From an uncultured Ruminococcus sp. (GTDB lineage Bacteria > Bacillota > Clostridia > Oscillospirales > Ruminococcaceae): a DNA stretch of 31,362 nt. Position numbers and translations under genes: made by a program. The stretch is taken from NCBI GenBank assembly GCA_946544695.1, contig CAMNMO010000002.1:1-31362 (forward strand). Direction: 5' to 3'. Below, in pieces: positions 23,108-31,335 of the stretch (positions are counted from its first letter, which is position 1; every line of letters starts with the position of its first letter). The notes beneath the pieces were generated by a model. That model saw only the letters and a list, made by a program, of their open reading frames with translations. It made no database searches and was not told the DNA's origin.

Positions 23108-24649
23108 ATGCAAAAACGCAGATATGCAGCACTGGCAGCGGCACTTGTCATGGTGCTGGGCGGCTGCGGTCCGTTGAACAGCGGTACGGGTGAGAAAGTG
23201 ACAGAACGGGCGGCAGAGATCAGTCGGGCGGCAGAAGTGACCGCAGATGACAGCACTGCCGATGAACTCCCGCAGGAGGACAGCAAGCCCGAAAGCAGCA
23301 AAAAGCCCGCACATACCGAGATAGGCTTGAACGGCGCAAAGGCAGTGACGGATGTGCTGCTGATACCCGATGAAGATATCGACATATCACGCAAGGTCAG
23401 ATTTATGGATATGTTCGGCGTACATGTACTGCACACGGGCGTCGTGGGGCTTGTGGGCGCACCTGTGGAGGTGGATTTCGACACTGCGGAAGTCGATGGC
23501 GGCAAGCTGGTCTTTGTGTATGACCCCGATGCGCTTGACGGTGTAAGACCCGATGCGCTGATGTTTCTGTGGTACGATGAGGAGAACGGCAATTATGTTG
23601 AGCGTGATGACGGCGTGCTGAATACCGATAACTGTTCCGTGACGCTGGATATCGATAAGGCGGGGGTCTACCTGCTGGTCAACAAGTATAAATGGCTCAA
23701 CGTCTGGGGCGCAGGGCTTGAGGACAACGGCTATGAGAAAGACTACGACAGGTCTGCAAAGGCGCTTGACGATACGATATGGTCAAGGTATGAAGATGTG
23801 GGAGATATCCCGAAGCTGAAAGACGATGATTATATAGCTTCCTGCAAGCAGGATAACGGCGATTACATATTCGATGTGAGTACGCCCGAACAGCTGGCGA
23901 GCGCTGTGTATACCGCAAACTGTCTGCCTTCCGAACAGCCCCTTATACAGGTCAATATAATGAACGATATCGACCTTGCGGGATACAGCTGGGCTTCAAT
24001 GGGCTGGACGGGCGCAGGGCTGGATTATGAGTTTACGGGTGATGTGTTCGGCAACGGACACACCATAAAGAACATGACGATCAGCGGCGGATATCATATA
24101 GGCTTTATCGGCTGCGGCTGCGGCAACATCACCGACCTGAACCTTGAAAATGCTTATGTATCGGGAATGAACGCAGGCTTGCTGGTGGGCTATGCAAGGA
24201 ACTGTTATATAGTCAACTGCAATGTTCAGGGCGTTACTGATGGCAGGGATGCGGGCGGCATCGTCAGCATAGATCAGTCATCTGAGATCGTTGACTGCAC
24301 GGCAGATGTCATCGCAAACGATGAAAGTCTGGACGGCTATCTTACAACTGCCGAACGTGAACTGGATAAGGCGAAGGAAGCACACCCGCCCACAGAGGAA
24401 CTGTGGCTGGACGAACGTGGCTATCCCACAAGGGACTACACGCTTGATGACAAGTATGAGGATCTGGGCTGGATAGTCGTTAAAGACGGCGAGCAGATAC
24501 TTGACAGGAATGCCGAGAATGAGACAAGCCTGCCGTGGAAGGACTACGATTTGCTGATGCGTGCGGGGCATTACGAGGTAACGCTGTACGCCAGCGTGGA
24601 CAACTATTATATCCCCATAACCAACACGGTGGAGTATGATGTGGAATAG
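23108..24649 (+). CDS. Lipoprotein with beta-helix-like (GLUG-type) segment
   Basis: The ATG at 23108 (513 aa) is 6 nt after AAGGAG. One at 23102 abuts it. The lipobox L-G-G-Cys20 gives a surface lipoprotein. An acidic linker runs to about 70. A beta-rich domain (about 75-195) is followed by a segment at about 255-410 with IQVNIMNDIDLAGY, FTGDVFGNGHTIKNMTI, GFIGCGCGNITDLNLENAYV, GLLVGYARNCYIVNCNV and GGIVSIDQSSEIVDC. These short repeats match the pattern of GLUG or right-handed beta-helix surface proteins. The C-terminal 100 residues look like another small beta domain. The function is not recognised: adhesion or polysaccharide binding are possible. It lies just behind lgt and before folD (83 nt gap). 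Confidence 0.83.
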   Translation: MQKRRYAALAAALVMVLGGCGPLNSGTGEKVTERAAEISRAAEVTADDSTADELPQEDSKPESSKKPAHTEIGLNGAKAVTDVLLIPDEDIDISRKVRFMDMFGVHVLHTGVVGLVGAPVEVDFDTAEVDGGKLVFVYDPDALDGVRPDALMFLWYDEENGNYVERDDGVLNTDNCSVTLDIDKAGVYLLVNKYKWLNVWGAGLEDNGYEKDYDRSAKALDDTIWSRYEDVGDIPKLKDDDYIASCKQDNGDYIFDVSTPEQLASAVYTANCLPSEQPLIQVNIMNDIDLAGYSWASMGWTGAGLDYEFTGDVFGNGHTIKNMTISGGYHIGFIGCGCGNITDLNLENAYVSGMNAGLLVGYARNCYIVNCNVQGVTDGRDAGGIVSIDQSSEIVDCTADVIANDESLDGYLTTAERELDKAKEAHPPTEELWLDERGYPTRDYTLDDKYEDLGWIVVKDGEQILDRNAENETSLPWKDYDLLMRAGHYEVTLYASVDNYYIPITNTVEYDVE

Positions 24650-24732
24650 CCTTATAAAGCAGAAAATACAGATACGGACTCGCAGAGTCTGACAATATAC
24701 TGACGATTCTAAATACAGGGAGGAAAAAAACA

Positions 24733-25587
24733 ATGGCAAACATAATCGACGGCAAGGCAGTTTCGGCACAGGTCAAGGAGGATATCAGGCAGGAGGTCGA
24801 ACAGCTGAAAGCTAAGGGCATCGAGATCGGACTGGCAGTGGTGATAGTGGGCGACGACCCTGCATCACAGGTGTATGTGAAGAACAAGGAGAAGGCTTGC
24901 GAGACAGTGGGCTTTAATTCCTACAAGTATGCACTGCCCGCAGAGACAACTGAGGAAGAACTGCTGGCGCTGGTGGACAAGCTGAACAAGGACGACAAAG
25001 TTGACGGCATACTGGTACAGCTGCCGCTGCCCAAGCACCTTGATGACAAGATAATCATAAACAACATACGCCCCGACAAGGACGTTGACGCTTTCCACCC
25101 CGTAAATGTGGGCAAGATAATGATAGGCGATTACAGCTTCCTGCCCTGCACACCTGCGGGCGTTATGGAACTGATAAAGTCCACAGGCACAGACGTTGCA
25201 GGCAAGGAATGTGTGGTCATCGGCAGAAGCAACATCGTGGGCAAGCCCCAGGCAATGCTGCTGCTGCATCAGAACGGCACTGTTACCATCACACATTCAA
25301 AGACTAAGAACTTAAAGGAAGTCTGCGCAAGGGCAGATATACTGGTCGCTGCGGTGGGCAGAGCCAAGATGGTCAAGGCTGACTACATCAAGGAAGGCGC
25401 AGTTGTCATCGACGTCGGCATGAACCGTGATGAGAACGGCAAGCTGTGCGGTGATGTGGACTTTGAGGACTGCAAGGAGAAGGCAGGCTACATCACACCT
25501 GTACCGGGCGGTGTAGGTCCCATGACCATTGCGATGCTCATGAAGAACACCCTGACTGCGGGCAAGGAGCATCACGGCGTCAACTGA
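24733..25587 (+). CDS. folD: Bifunctional methylenetetrahydrofolate dehydrogenase/cyclohydrolase
   Basis: FolD oxidises 5,10-methylene-THF to methenyl-THF with NADP and hydrolyses it to 10-formyl-THF, supplying one-carbon units for purines and formyl-Met. The 284-aa length is typical. Tyr48 and the catalytic Lys52 lie in SQVYVKNKEKAC. GILVQLPLPKHL, DVDAFHP, the nucleotide site VIGRSNIVGKP and the C-terminal PVPGGVGPMT are all intact. GGGAGG precedes the ATG. No clear promoter is visible in the 83-nt gap, so it may be transcribed from upstream. A small inverted repeat GACTC/GAGTC lies in the gap. It is convergent with the metY-ended operon, sharing a terminator. The nearby purB is metabolically related (purine synthesis). 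Confidence 0.96.
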   Translation: MANIIDGKAVSAQVKEDIRQEVEQLKAKGIEIGLAVVIVGDDPASQVYVKNKEKACETVGFNSYKYALPAETTEEELLALVDKLNKDDKVDGILVQLPLPKHLDDKIIINNIRPDKDVDAFHPVNVGKIMIGDYSFLPCTPAGVMELIKSTGTDVAGKECVVIGRSNIVGKPQAMLLLHQNGTVTITHSKTKNLKEVCARADILVAAVGRAKMVKADYIKEGAVVIDVGMNRDENGKLCGDVDFEDCKEKAGYITPVPGGVGPMTIAMLMKNTLTAGKEHHGVN

Positions 25588-25614
25588 CCGCAATACGTAT
25601 AACAAGGATATAAA

Positions 25615-25648
25615 AACGGCACGTATGCTTTGCTGCATGCGTGCCGTT
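25615..25648. terminator. Bidirectional terminator between folD and metY
   Basis: AACGGCACGTATGC and GCATGCGTGCCGTT form a 14-bp stem with one G-U and a TTTGCT loop. A T-rich tail follows on the plus strand, and AAAAA before it gives a U tract on the minus strand. Confidence 0.88.
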
Positions 25649-25669
25649 CTTTATTTATAGCTTTGTTTA

Positions 25670-26938
25670 TCAGATGTTTGCAAATGCCTGTTTCAGGTCA
25701 TCAAGGATATCCTCAACGTTTTCAAGACCAACGGAGAATCTTATCATGCCGCCGTCGATACCTGCTGCGACCAGCTGTTCCTCAGTGAGCTGACGGTGTG
25801 TAGCAGATGCGGGGTGCAGTACGCAGGTGCGTATATCAGCAACGTGAACTTCGTTTGAAGCCAGCTTCAGGCTGTCCATGAACTTGACAGCAACAGGTCT
25901 GCCGCCCTTGATGGAGAAGCTGATAACGCCCGATGCGCCCAGAGGCAGGTACTTCTGCACCAGAGGATAGTACTTGTTGCCCTCAAGACCGGGATAGAAT
26001 ACGCTTTCTACCTTGTCGTTATTGTTCAGGTATTCAGCAACTATCTTTGCGTTCTCAACATACTGCTTCATACGAACGGGCAGTGTCTCCAGACCCAGGT
26101 TCAGCAGGAAAGAGGAGTTAGCTGCGGGGTAGCAGCCGAAGTCTCTCATAAGCTGCATCCTTGCCTTTACGATAAAGGGTGCAAAGGGGTACTTCTCGGT
26201 GTATACAGTGCCATGATAGCTCTCGTCGGGCTCGGTCATGCAGGGGAACTTGCCGCTTGCTGCCCAGTCGAACTTGCCCGAATCGACGATAACGCCGCCT
26301 ACCTGAACAGCGTGGCCGTCCATGTACTTTGAGGTGGAGTGTATAACGATATCTGCGCCCCACTCGATAGGTCTGCAAAGTATGGGGGTAGCAAAGGTGT
26401 TGTCAACGATGAGGGGCACGCCGTTTGCGTGTGCAGCCTTTGCGAACTTCTCGATATCGAGAACTGTCAGCGAGGGGTTGGCGATGGTCTCACCGAATAC
26501 CAGCTTGGTGTTTGGCTTGAATGCTGCCATCAGCTCTTCCTCGGTGCTGTCGGGGTCAACCCAGATGCACTCTATGCCCAGTCTCTTCATGGTTATGTTG
26601 AACAGGTTGATGGTGCCGCCGTAGATAGCGGTAGATGCGATGAAGCTGTCACCGCTCTGGCAGATGTTCAGCACGCTGCAAAGGCTGGCTGCCTGACCTG
26701 ATGAGGTGCACATAGCAGCAACACCGCCTTCGAGTGCTGCGATCTTCTTTTCGACAGCATCGGTGGTGGGGTTCTCGAATCTGGAGTAGATAAGGCTCAG
26801 GGTAGGGTCATCGAATACGGCAGCCACCGAGTCGGTGGAGTCATAAACGTAAGTTGTGCTCTGAACTATCGGCACTACTCTGGGTTCTCCGTTCTTTGGT
26901 TTGTAGCCTTCGTGAAGGCATTTGGTCTCGATCTTCAT
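25670..26938 (-). CDS. metY: O-acetylhomoserine sulfhydrylase (aminocarboxypropyltransferase)
   Basis: The 422-aa PLP enzyme probably makes homocysteine from O-acetylhomoserine and sulfide. It belongs to the Cys/Met metabolism PLP family: YSRFENPTTDAVEKKIAALEGG near 51-72, SSGQAA at 79-84, Asp179 in IVDNTFATP, and the Schiff-base Lys204 in HSTSKYMDGH. Its length and the extra region around 210-260 (GKFDWAASGKFP) fit the OAH sulfhydrylase subgroup rather than MetB/MetC. I chose the ATG at 26938 because AAAGGA is 9 nt upstream. Two upstream ATGs lack this. It is the last gene of the purB operon, 38 nt after an unknown gene, and ends at a shared terminator. No SAM riboswitch or T-box precedes it. 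Confidence 0.93.
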   Translation of the reverse strand: MKIETKCLHEGYKPKNGEPRVVPIVQSTTYVYDSTDSVAAVFDDPTLSLIYSRFENPTTDAVEKKIAALEGGVAAMCTSSGQAASLCSVLNICQSGDSFIASTAIYGGTINLFNITMKRLGIECIWVDPDSTEEELMAAFKPNTKLVFGETIANPSLTVLDIEKFAKAAHANGVPLIVDNTFATPILCRPIEWGADIVIHSTSKYMDGHAVQVGGVIVDSGKFDWAASGKFPCMTEPDESYHGTVYTEKYPFAPFIVKARMQLMRDFGCYPAANSSFLLNLGLETLPVRMKQYVENAKIVAEYLNNNDKVESVFYPGLEGNKYYPLVQKYLPLGASGVISFSIKGGRPVAVKFMDSLKLASNEVHVADIRTCVLHPASATHRQLTEEQLVAAGIDGGMIRFSVGLENVEDILDDLKQAFANI

Positions 26939-26976
26939 TTGTATCTGTCCTTTCATTACAGTTTTATATTTGGAAT

Positions 26977-27603
26977 TTATCTGCAAAATGAATTGTAATC
27001 CACCTTACTCATGCTGACAGCGCTTTCCATTGCGATGCGTGCAGCTTCGGTCACATTCATGCTGCCGCCTGCTGTATAGACCGCCCTTTGCAGCGCTATG
27101 CCGTAGAGTATGTGCAGCTCGCCGTCCTCTGCATACTGCCTTGCAAGTTCTGCCAGCGGCAGCCAGAGTTCTTTGAGGTAATCTGTCATGCTTTCCCCGA
27201 CTTCACAGGCTCTTGGTCTGCCAAACTGTTCGCCGCCTGCCACGTAAGATATATACCTGAATATATCATTGACATCAGGCAGACTTGCGCCACGCTGTTT
27301 TACAGCGCCGCCTATCATCGCCCACACCGAATATTTTTCGTTGACCAGCGGTTCGTTCAGCAGATCTCCGAAGAATATCTTGCGGCCTGTTTTGTCGGTC
27401 ATTACTGTGAATATCTGGTCTTCCGAAAGACCGTTCTTTTTCATGAACATCACTCTGACGTCCTTCTGGCAGGCGTACCCTGCCAGTGAACCCACAGCGC
27501 ATACCAGCGACTGGGGGTGTATCTCATTGCTTGCGCCCCGCATGGCATTTATCAGCCTGTTGAGCACTGCGTCAGCGCCTGTGCGGAGTTTAGTCATATC
27601 CAT
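26977..27603 (-). CDS. Conserved-looking protein of unknown function (208 aa)
   Basis: The 208-aa protein is soluble by composition, with no signal peptide or membrane helix. It begins with a helical region (RTGADAVLNRLINAMRGA), has IHPQSLVCAVGSLAGYACQKDVRVMF at about 28-53 and GRKIFFGDLLNEPL at about 73-86, and a helical C-terminal half. No catalytic motif or family is recognised. AAGGGTG precedes the start at good spacing, and an ATG two codons later is possible. It sits between a DUF2085 gene (39 nt) and metY (38 nt) in the purB operon. Organised hydrophobic and helical patterns and the operon position argue that it is real. The function is open. Confidence 0.8.
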   Translation of the reverse strand: MDMTKLRTGADAVLNRLINAMRGASNEIHPQSLVCAVGSLAGYACQKDVRVMFMKKNGLSEDQIFTVMTDKTGRKIFFGDLLNEPLVNEKYSVWAMIGGAVKQRGASLPDVNDIFRYISYVAGGEQFGRPRACEVGESMTDYLKELWLPLAELARQYAEDGELHILYGIALQRAVYTAGGSMNVTEAARIAMESAVSMSKVDYNSFCR

Positions 27604-27642
27604 TGTATCACCCTTTGCTGTCGAGAATATTTCGGGGCTGTA

Positions 27643-28017
27643 TCATTGCAGCCTGCCCCTGAGTGCCGCAAGCACTTTCTTTATGGCAAAAGCGTAGAGT
27701 ATGGCTGTGCTGCCGCCGCCGATGATGCCTGTCACCAGCCGCCTTCGGTTCGTGGACTCTTTTATGCCCATGCGCTGGACAGTCCAGTCAGCCAGCATGA
27801 CCTCGCAGCCGCAGACCGCAGCCCACGGGGATATCCGCATTTTCAGCCCAAGCGGGTAAGCGATGATATGCCCTATCAGCACGCCTGTACATCTGGCGCA
27901 CAGCGGGAACTGCCATCTGCCGATAAAAAAGCTTCTGTCGGGTCGCTGGTGGCAGCCGCATCTGCCGAAGTAATGCATGGCACCGAGCCACAGCTGTTGT
28001 TTTCTCTCCTCGGTCAT
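27643..28017 (-). CDS. DUF2085 family membrane protein
   Basis: The 124-aa protein has the DUF2085 core: GCHQRPDRSFFI at about 21-32 followed by FPLCARCTGVLIG at about 37-49, whose His and Cys residues look like a metal or redox site close to the membrane. Hydrophobic segments follow at about 45-60, 62-78 and 94-114. The biochemical role of the family is unknown. Its ATG overlaps the stop codon of the upstream zinc-ribbon gene (ATGA, 4 nt), so the two are translationally coupled. The adjacent gene is also Cys-rich, so a shared metal-related role is conceivable, which is inference. Confidence 0.83.
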   Translation of the reverse strand: MTEERKQQLWLGAMHYFGRCGCHQRPDRSFFIGRWQFPLCARCTGVLIGHIIAYPLGLKMRISPWAAVCGCEVMLADWTVQRMGIKESTNRRRLVTGIIGGGSTAILYAFAIKKVLAALRGRLQ

Positions 28018-28262
28018 ACCTTGAACTTTTTGCCGCAGTTGGGGCAGACCCAGTATGCCTTTGTCTTTATCTGCCTGTCAGCGCCGCAAAGACCGCAAAG
28101 AAGTCCCACAGGACCCATTATCAGGTATCCGCATATTCCGCTGAACACCCCGTAATCCTTGCCTGTCGTTCTGGTCTCGTTTATTATCTGACAATTGGGG
28201 CAGCCGCATTTCGGGCATACCTTGCCGCCGTAATAGCCGTTGTTATCATTTCTTCTGCTCAT
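28014..28262 (-). CDS. Small zinc-ribbon protein with a hydrophobic middle
   Basis: The 82-aa protein has CPKCGCPNC at 16-24, CGLCGA at 56-61 and CPNCGKKF near the C-terminus, enough Cys pairs for one or two zinc sites. Between them a Gly-rich hydrophobic segment (GICGYLIMGPVGLLCGLCG) could be a membrane insertion or a compact core. The family is not recognised beyond zinc ribbon. GGAGAA precedes the ATG. It begins 25 nt after the purB stop and overlaps the DUF2085 gene by 4 nt, so it is firmly in the purB operon. A small regulator or membrane adaptor is plausible. Confidence 0.82.
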   Translation of the reverse strand: MSRRNDNNGYYGGKVCPKCGCPNCQIINETRTTGKDYGVFSGICGYLIMGPVGLLCGLCGADRQIKTKAYWVCPNCGKKFKV

Positions 28263-28287
28263 TTTGTTCTCCGTGAACGATATGTTC

Positions 28288-29727
28288 TTATACGTTTATC
28301 TCTGCCACATCATCAGAAACGCCGTTTGCTTCGATTATGGGCTTTACGCAGTTCTCGATGAATTCATCTACCTGCTGAGGGCATCTGCCGATATAGTTCT
28401 CGGGCTTCATTATCTCATCCAGTTCCTCACGGCTGACCATGAAGATGGGATCAGCTGCGATGAGGTCAGCCAGGTCGTTGTCAAGACCGTCCTGCTTAAC
28501 ATGTGCGCCTGCTTCCATTGAAAGCTCTCTGATATGCTCGTGCAGTTCCTGACGGTCGCCGCCCTTTTCGCAAGCGTCCATGATGATGTTCTCGGTCGCC
28601 ATGAAGGGCAGTTCAGCCATGACACGGCGGGTGATGATCTTATCATATACCACCAGACCGTTCTCGGGGTCGGTGACATTGAGCATGATATTGAGTATAG
28701 CGTCAACGCCGAGGAAAGCTTCAGCCACAGAGATACGCTTGTTTGCGGAGTCATCAAGAGTTCTCTCGAACCACTGTGTACCTGCGGTGAATGCGGGGTT
28801 GAGCACATCGCATATAACGTATCTTGCCAGTGAGCAGATACGCTCATCACGCATGGGGTTGCGCTTGTAAGCCATTGCGGAAGAACCTATCTGGGTCTTT
28901 TCAAACGGCTCCTCTATCTCCTTGAATGACTGGAGAAGTCTGATATCGTTGCCGAACTTCATTGCACTCTGTGCGATGGCAGCCATTACCTGGCAAACTG
29001 CAAAGTCCACTTTTCTCGAATATGTCTGACCCGAAACGGGAACGACAGCATCAAAGCCCATTTCCTCAGCGATGAGCCTTTCAAGCTCCTTGACCTTGTC
29101 TGTGTCACCGTGGAAAAGCTCCATAAACGAAGCCTGTGTGCCTGTTGTGCCCTTAGAGCCCAGCAGCTTCAGTCTGTTCAGCTGGAAATCAAGGTCTTCC
29201 AGATCCATTACCAGCTCGTTGCACCAGAGTGTAGCCCTTTTGCCGACAGTGGTCAGCTGAGCGGGCTGCAGGTGGGTGTAAGCCAGGCAGGGCAGTCCCT
29301 TGTACTTGTCAGCGAACTTAGCCAGCTGGTCGATGACCTTTACAAGCTTTCTCTTAACTATCTGCATAGCGTCACGCATGATGATGATATCTGTGTTGTC
29401 GCCTACATAGCAGGAGGTAGCACCCATGTGGATTATGCCCTTAGCGTTGGGGCATGCTTCACCGTAGGTGTGTACGTGTGCCATTACATCGTGGCGGAAC
29501 TTCTTCTCGTACTCAGCAGCCTTTTCATAATCAACATCGTTGATGTGCGCTGCCAGCTCGTCCACCTGTGCCTGTGTAACGTTCAGACCGAGCTTCATCT
29601 CAGCCCTTGCCAGTGCTACCCAGAGTTTTCTCCAGGTGGTGAACTTCTTGTCAGCTGAAAAGATGTACTGCATCTCCTTGCTGGCATATCTTGTGCAGAA
29701 GGGGGATTCATAGCTGTTAGTTGACAT
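28288..29727 (-). CDS. purB: Adenylosuccinate lyase
   Basis: PurB splits SAICAR and adenylosuccinate, releasing fumarate, in purine synthesis. The ATG at 29727 (479 aa) follows GAGGT at 7 nt. The frame stays open for 80 further codons upstream, but this stretch contains the promoter and is not coding. The fumarase/aspartase superfamily signature is visible as GSSAMAYKRNPMRDE, and conserved elements include MGATSCYVGDNTD and THLQPAQLTTVGKR. The length and N-terminus are typical of the Clostridia/eukaryote-like PurB. It heads an operon with zinc-ribbon, DUF2085, unknown and metY genes. A promoter lies at 29779-29807. No purine riboswitch is seen in the short leader. Confidence 0.95.
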   Translation of the reverse strand: MSTNSYESPFCTRYASKEMQYIFSADKKFTTWRKLWVALARAEMKLGLNVTQAQVDELAAHINDVDYEKAAEYEKKFRHDVMAHVHTYGEACPNAKGIIHMGATSCYVGDNTDIIIMRDAMQIVKRKLVKVIDQLAKFADKYKGLPCLAYTHLQPAQLTTVGKRATLWCNELVMDLEDLDFQLNRLKLLGSKGTTGTQASFMELFHGDTDKVKELERLIAEEMGFDAVVPVSGQTYSRKVDFAVCQVMAAIAQSAMKFGNDIRLLQSFKEIEEPFEKTQIGSSAMAYKRNPMRDERICSLARYVICDVLNPAFTAGTQWFERTLDDSANKRISVAEAFLGVDAILNIMLNVTDPENGLVVYDKIITRRVMAELPFMATENIIMDACEKGGDRQELHEHIRELSMEAGAHVKQDGLDNDLADLIAADPIFMVSREELDEIMKPENYIGRCPQQVDEFIENCVKPIIEANGVSDDVAEINV

Positions 29728-29778
29728 ATTGATTACCTCTTTCAAATAGTTTTTTAGACAAAATAAAAATACACTATA

Positions 29779-29807
29779 ATTATACCATACATTGTCAGAA
29801 AAATCAA
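29779..29807 (-). promoter_or_regulatory. Sigma-A promoter of the purB operon
   Basis: On the minus strand: TTGATT (29807-29802), 17-nt spacer, TATAAT (29784-29779). The leader to the purB ATG is about 45 nt, too short for a riboswitch. Confidence 0.85.
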
Positions 29808-29861
29808 GACAGGACGATACATGACTCACAAAGATCACGGCAGCATGTTTGTGCGGCGCAT

Positions 29862-29908
29862 AAAAAAGAGCGCAGCGGCTGCCGAAAGCAGTCGTTTTGC
29901 GTTCTTTC
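29862..29908 (-). terminator. Terminator after the MATE transporter
   Basis: On the minus strand an AAAGAACGCA arm and a TGCGCTCTTT arm pair with G-U and small bulges, with an inner GACTGC/GGCAGC-type stem, followed by a run of T. It starts about 13 nt after the MATE stop codon. Confidence 0.75.
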
Positions 29909-29920
29909 TTACTGTTGTGT

Positions 29921-31270
29921 TCAGCCGTGCGCAAGCCTTTGCGGGGTGCGGCGGTCGGGGCGGGCATAGACTATAAAGCAGAGGATTATCTGTATTATGG
30001 TCGAACAGGGTGTGGCAAGCCCTATGAGGAACAGCGAACCTCCGCCGAAGTGCTGCATAAGCAGTGCCACAGGTATTCTGACGAGAAAAGCCCCGCATAC
30101 GCCCTGCACCATGACGAACGCAGTTTTGCCTATGCCGTTGTAGTAGCCGATGAAGCAGAACAAGAAGCAGGTAAGCAGGCAGTCGATGGCGTAGGCACGC
30201 AGATATGCCCATGCATCTCTGATGGTGGCAGAGTCCTTTGAGAATATGGCAGCCATAAGGTCACCACGGAAAAAGGTCAGCAGGAACATCAGCACACCGA
30301 AGGCGAATGACACCGATATGCCTGTGCGCAAGGCTTTTTTGGCTCTGTCGGTGTGACCTGCACCGTAGTTCTGTGCGACGAATGCAGACATCGACTGCAT
30401 GAATGCGGCGGGCACCAGCATTATAAAGGCGCAGACCTTTTCTGCCACGCCCACACCCGCCGATGCTGTGACGCCGAGACGGTTGACGATGGCAAGCATC
30501 ACAAGGAATGATATGCCCACAAGCAGGTCCTGCAAAGCGATGGGCGTGCCTATTTTTAATATTGTAGCAGCATGCCGTGATGAAGGGCGCAGGTGGTGTC
30601 TGCCGAATTCAAAGGGCAGCTTTGTGCGGCGTATCATGAAAAACGAGATGACCACGCTTATCAGTTGTGCAAGGACAGTTGCCAGCGCAGCGCCCGATGC
30701 GCCCATGCCCAGCACTGCGGCAAACAGCAGGTCGCCCGCAATGTTGAAAACACAGGCGATACCAACTGCGATGAGGGGCGTGCGTGAGTCGCCCAGCCCA
30801 CGGAAAATACTGCCCAGCAGGTTATATGCGGTGATTATGAGAAAACCGCCGCCGCAGATGCGTATGTAAGATGCTGTCAGCGAAAAGGCTTCCTTCGGTG
30901 CCTGCATTATCTTTGCAAGAAGTTCTGCGCCGAACACGCTTATCAGTGTGAACAGCAGACCTGTCACAGCGAAGATGACCATGCCCGTGCCGATGGTGCC
31001 TGCGGCGTCATCGGGGCGTTTCTGCCCTATCCGCTGACCCACCGCAACGGTTATGCCCATAGCAAAGCTGACTATCAGGTTCGTTATGGTCATGACTATC
31101 TGCGAACCTGTTGAAACTGCCGAAACATCGGCTTTAGTGCCGAATCTGCCCACCACCAGAAGATCGACGGCGCCGTAAAGCGACTGTAAAAACATGGCAA
31201 ACAGCACGGGCAGCATGAACTTCAAAAGCTTGGGCAGTATCGCTCCTTCGGTAAAGTTATTTTGTTCCAT
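29921..31270 (-). CDS. MATE family efflux transporter
   Basis: The 449-aa inner-membrane protein has the MATE layout: about 12 hydrophobic helices in two homologous halves. The first half has LPVLFAMFLQSLYGAVDLLVVGRFG, the second a matching IGTPIALQDLLVGISFLVMLAIVNRLG. Family-typical patches include GQRIGQKRPDDA, GSIFRGLGDSRTPL and AQNYGAGHTDRAKKAL. MATE transporters export drugs or metabolites in exchange for Na+ or H+. The substrate is not predictable. GGAGGT precedes the ATG at 5 nt. It is flanked by its own terminator and by a hairpin just upstream of the ribosome binding site, so it seems to be a single gene. No drug-binding regulator gene is adjacent within the window. Confidence 0.93.
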   Translation of the reverse strand: MEQNNFTEGAILPKLLKFMLPVLFAMFLQSLYGAVDLLVVGRFGTKADVSAVSTGSQIVMTITNLIVSFAMGITVAVGQRIGQKRPDDAAGTIGTGMVIFAVTGLLFTLISVFGAELLAKIMQAPKEAFSLTASYIRICGGGFLIITAYNLLGSIFRGLGDSRTPLIAVGIACVFNIAGDLLFAAVLGMGASGAALATVLAQLISVVISFFMIRRTKLPFEFGRHHLRPSSRHAATILKIGTPIALQDLLVGISFLVMLAIVNRLGVTASAGVGVAEKVCAFIMLVPAAFMQSMSAFVAQNYGAGHTDRAKKALRTGISVSFAFGVLMFLLTFFRGDLMAAIFSKDSATIRDAWAYLRAYAIDCLLTCFLFCFIGYYNGIGKTAFVMVQGVCGAFLVRIPVALLMQHFGGGSLFLIGLATPCSTIIQIILCFIVYARPDRRTPQRLAHG

Positions 31271-31285
31271 TATATACCTCCATAA

Positions 31286-31334
31286 GAAAAGCCGGATAAA
31301 ACAGCAGGCATCTCAACCTGCGGTCTTATCCGGC
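31286..31334 (-). terminator. Terminator-like hairpin directly upstream of the MATE gene
   Basis: On the minus strand GCCGGATAA pairs perfectly with TTATCCGGC (9 bp) and encloses an inner GCAGG/CCTGC stem. TTTTCTTA follows, and the GGAGGT ribosome binding site comes about 2 nt later. It is either the terminator of the upstream gene or an attenuator in the MATE leader. Confidence 0.65.
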
Positions 31335-31335
31335 A

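Noticed and set aside
24650..24732. Riboswitch or promoter upstream of folD
   Set aside because: The 83-nt gap is short and holds only a 5-bp dyad. I could not find THF-riboswitch features or a good -35/-10 pair.
26939..26986. Longer N-terminus of metY overlapping the upstream gene
   Set aside because: Only the ATG at 26938 has a spaced AAAGGA, and the family N-terminus (ETKCLHEGY) begins there.
29728..29778. Purine or PreQ1 riboswitch in the purB leader
   Set aside because: The predicted leader of about 45 nt is AT-rich with no stable stem, which is too small for a purine riboswitch.
29728..29967. 80-residue N-terminal extension of purB
   Set aside because: The region holds the purB promoter and the MATE terminator, and a good ribosome site marks the ATG at 29727. 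The encoded residues do not resemble adenylosuccinate lyase.
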